DNA of 12,078 nt, from NCBI GenBank assembly GCA_027604505.1, contig JADIIX010000348.1:1-12078 (forward strand), read 5' to 3'. Every line of letters begins with the position of its first letter. Positions within the stretch are counted from its first letter, which is position 1. Of the stretch, positions 9,377 to 12,078 are shown one piece after another. A program made the translations under genes and the position numbers. Origin of the DNA: Gonapodya sp. JEL0774. Taxonomy: Eukaryota; Monoblepharomycota; Monoblepharidomycetes; Monoblepharidales; Gonapodyaceae. Under the pieces are notes generated by a model that was not told the origin of the DNA, made no database searches, and saw only the letters and a list, made by a program, of their open reading frames with translations.

Positions 9377-11832
9377 TCACGTGGGGGTCATTGAAGACCT
9401 ATTCGGAATCTGCGTACTGATTTTCTTGGAGAGTGGGGGGACATTTGTTCGTGGCATCACCTGATCCCTCGCAGACCCTCCAGGTTCTCCTCCAGTTTGA
9501 GTATCCAAACACCCAATGAGTGTAGTGGACGAGGTGATGGCAAGTGTATTCGTTGAGGAAGCAGTGTCAACAGTAGGAGAGGGCGGGGGAGCGGCAGGGA
9601 AGTCGGGGAGTAGTCCTGGTATGGGGAGGACAGGGGGACCTATACTTGATGCTAGTTGTGCTGAGTCCAGCTTCTGACGGCTGCAGGTCCCACGTATCAC
9701 AGGCTCCCTGAAATCTTGTTCGCCCGTCACAGTCTCACTGTCAACACCATCAAGTAATCCAGTCATGGACCACCGCTTTGCAACATCTCGGGTCATTCCT
9801 GCACTCAAAGCGGCCTTGCTTCGCGAACCACCCACCGCGCTGCGTGTCGGTGTGACCGGAGCTGATCTTTGAGAAATCACAAGGGGCCGATAAACGGCGT
9901 TGGGCTCCGGTGCCGGTACGACTTCTACCGTATCGGAGAACCTGACCGAGGAGCGTCGGCGGACTCGGGGTGTCAGAGGAGAATCCGAGGTCGCAGCGGC
10001 ACGTATCACCTCCAATGGTGCGTCGAAAGAAGATGCAAGTGGGGCTGGCGCAGTGGAGAGTGACGTGAAGGAGGCAGCAATATTGGTACGACTTATTTGC
10101 CGAGGATTTCCTCCTGGACATTCAGCAATTGCGGAAGCAGTCGTTGTGGTGCGGACACCCCCAGCTATCTCCACTTCACCGGTACTTCCAAATCGGACCG
10201 ATCCAAGCGCAGACGCCGCTGTTCGACAAGCACCTCCTCCACGAGCTAGATCCCCTCCCTCGCCCACCTCGCCTGCAGCTGCGTGGTCGACTTCTCCTCC
10301 CCTAGGTAGATCCAAGTTGGACAATCCAGAGCTGGACTCAATCGACCAACCACCGTCAATGCGAGACTGCACGACCGCGGAGTATATGGTTGGTCGCTCC
10401 CACTTTGCCATATCCTCGCACCACTTTGCAAGGCGGTTGTAATCTGGTTCATCTTCAAATCTCAGCTCTGATAAGTAATCAAACAACAGCCAGAGCTCTT
10501 TAGGTGTTTCTTCGGGCATACACATGAACATTTCGGGTCGTTCGTGGTGCCAGACTTTGTGCGCGGCACACGCCTGTTTGTCAAGCCCTTTCCAAGGAAC
10601 CCAACCAGCAATCATTTCTACCACACAGTAAAACCAGCTCCAGAGATCGTCGACACGACCTAGATCCCGACCAGCGTGGCAAGCAGGACTGGCATATGCT
10701 GCCGTACCGCGGAATCCCGCCCGAGAGCGGGGAGCCCGATGAGCGAGGGTGGTGAGGTCACGGTAAGGACGGGACAATCCAAAGTCTATAATTTTCAGAG
10801 GGATTATTGAGCGGGAGGGTAGATGATTGATGGAGATTCCAGAGAGTGAGAGGCTTGAACCAAGAGCAGAGTCGGATAGTCGGTTCATGGCAGCTGCATT
10901 CGGTTGGACGCCGTGAATGGGGGAGCGAGTGAGAGGTGAGTGCAACAAAGCATCGTTCTGAGGGCCAATCCAGCCTTTTCCTCCGGCCAGCTCAGTTTCG
11001 TAATATTCCATGGTGACGCAGAAGTTTCCAGGCTTCACGTCCCTGTGAACAACTCCTGCCATAACGTGGCACGACTCTACGGCTCGCAACATGTGTAGAG
11101 ACAGGTGCGCAACGAGTTTCGGTGGAAATGGCATTCGAGAGGTCAGGTCAGGCCGGGCGGGAGGCAGGCCGGGTGGGTTGAGTGCTGGGTGGTTGACGGG
11201 AATGGTAGACGGAGAACCGAGGAGACGCCGCAGTTTTGAAAGAGATGGCCCGAGTTGCTCCATGACGACATACTCGTGTGGCGCCGCGAGGTTTGGTGCC
11301 CCAGAAGGGTGTGGTACCGAAAACTTCCCGGTGGCGTGGAAGCGACACGCGTATGGTGAGCCTGATAAAGAAAAAGGCAGAAAATACATAGCTTAGATTA
11401 ATTAGTGTTAAATTGGAAGGAATCTAGAGACCTTGCATCCGTCGAAGAACCGCCATCTCCATTCCCAACAGTCGTCTCTGCATTCCTTCCTCTTGACGCA
11501 CATGCGCCTCCACCTTGATGGCAACAGGTCTGGGTTGTTCATCGAGTTCTCGTTCTGAAGTATCACCGTCGTCCCCGGCGGCCCTTTTCAAGTCGAGAGC
11601 ACGGTAAATTTCACCAAACGCCCCCCTGCCAAGCGTCTCCGTCTTCATTGGATATGATGTGTAAGTGATTGAATGACAGGTTAATCAAAGATTCATTTAG
11701 AATAGCTCTTCAAGCGAAGCAAATTCCGAAAGGAAAACCAACGATTCTGAATCGCTTCTTGATGAGCGTTCCGGGTGGCAGCGTCGTGTTGATATGCAGC
11801 GGTTGCGGGGCCGTCGAAGTCGCCGCAGCCAT
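9377..11832 (-). CDS. Casein kinase 1 / tau-tubulin kinase-like protein kinase (about 761 aa)
   Basis: Minus-strand exons 11832-11743, 11642-11432 and 11361-9377 join in phase (0, 1). The first exon ends LPPGTLIKKRFRI, which reads straight into TETLGRGAFGEIYRALDL, the glycine loop of the CK1 superfamily. Lys73 (VAIKVEA) binds ATP; EMAVLRRMQG fits helix C; EYVVMEQLGPSLSKLRR resembles the hinge of tau-tubulin kinases. HRDVKPGNFCV places the catalytic Asp at 208, IDFGLSRPY the DFG Asp at 293, and FRGTAAYAS replaces the usual APE-region, typical of CK1. WSWFYCVVEMI and LPW-like WVPWKGLDK follow. The domain ends near residue 431; the remaining 330 residues are Ser/Thr/Pro/Ala-rich and probably disordered. 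About 65 extra residues (roughly 219-286) lie between HRD and DFG. It probably phosphorylates Ser/Thr on cytoskeletal or signalling proteins; no substrate can be read. Donors gttggt and gtctct are unusual, but the alignment supports them. The stop overlaps a gtgagt donor-like site, so another 3' exon is possible. Confidence 0.88.
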
Positions 11833-12078
11833 TTCGTGTCTTCGCGGTCCAGGTAGTAAGGTCCTGCGCAGAGATTGGTCCTGCAAGGGGAGCGGCGTTC
11901 AGCTTGGTGGGTCCGAGCCCCTTGATCGTTATCACGTGACTCAATGTGAATGAAGAGAGAAAACTATTGTCCAAGCCCGTTAGAAAGAGCTTCAATAGCT
12001 CGTCATTGTTCGTAATGGAACGCCATGGGTACAGACATATATTCAACCCTCAAACATGTGATTGGACCTGAAAACATG
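11833..12078. other. Upstream region of the kinase gene
   Basis: An open minus-strand frame runs through 12046-11693, but its codons are out of frame with the kinase first exon it overlaps, and the product resembles nothing I know. I read this stretch as 5' UTR and promoter of the kinase gene. Confidence 0.45.
11932..11939. promoter_or_regulatory. TCACGTGA palindrome (E-box type) upstream of the kinase
   Basis: A perfect 8-base palindrome containing CACGTG lies about 100 bases before the proposed kinase start codon. CACGTG is the core site of bHLH regulators, and in yeasts TCACGTGA is the preferred Cbf1 site. A functional role here is inferred from position only. Confidence 0.35.

Noticed and set aside
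11424-11648. Kinase starting at the Met at 11648 (MKTETLG)
   Set aside because: That Met lies in the intron before a caatgaag acceptor; the family needs the PPGTLIKKRFRI segment, found in a separate upstream exon.
11693-12046. Minus-strand ORF of 117 aa as a separate gene
   Set aside because: It overlaps the kinase first exon in another frame and has no family resemblance or coding character.
1-12078. Transposons, CRISPR arrays, tandem repeats, bacterial operons
   Set aside because: No transposase or reverse transcriptase motifs, no repeat arrays and no terminal inverted repeats were seen; genes are spliced, so the DNA is eukaryotic.

Overview
The window is eukaryotic nuclear DNA with dense, intron-rich genes. 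I reconstructed seven protein genes by joining ORF pieces through GT...AG introns, 18 introns in total, about 44 to 220 bases each. Short introns, tight spacing, moderate GC, an intact UreF urease chaperone, F-box/ankyrin-like and DUF4440-type genes suggest a fungus. The first gene encodes SepSecS, the last enzyme of eukaryotic selenocysteine synthesis. Most fungi lack this pathway; it is reported only from a few early-branching lineages (some chytrid relatives, zoopagomycetes and mucoromycetes). An early-diverging fungus, for example a chytrid relative such as Gonapodya, is therefore my best guess. That is inference, not proof, and another protist is not excluded.

Layout. 1-1847 (-): SepSecS, five exons visible, C-terminal end cut by the window edge. 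1957-2730 (+): unknown small hydrophobic protein, divergent from SepSecS across a 109-base gap. 2731-3806: about 1.1 kb without a gene. 3807-4509 (+): SnoaL-like/DUF4440 protein, four exons. 4866-6252 (-): mitochondrial PARL/Pcp1-like rhomboid, four exons, with the catalytic His position apparently Tyr. 6378-7762 (-): F-box protein with ankyrin-like segments, four exons. 7818-8874 (+): UreF, two exons, head to head with the F-box gene across 55 bases. 8875-9376: gene-free convergent gap. 9377-11832 (-): casein-kinase-1/tau-tubulin-kinase-like protein kinase, three exons, with an insert between the HRD and DFG motifs and a long low-complexity tail. 11833-12078: upstream region of the kinase gene, with a TCACGTGA palindrome.

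The genes do not form one pathway, as is usual in a fungal chromosome. The most notable item is the selenocysteine enzyme embedded among spliced eukaryotic genes, which argues that it is resident rather than contaminating DNA. Its partners (tRNA-Sec, PSTK, SelD/SPS2, eEFSec, SBP2) are not in the window. The second notable item is the rhomboid with a broken catalytic dyad. Splice sites were assigned by eye from reading-frame phase and family similarity; exon edges with unusual donors are less certain than the gene identities.
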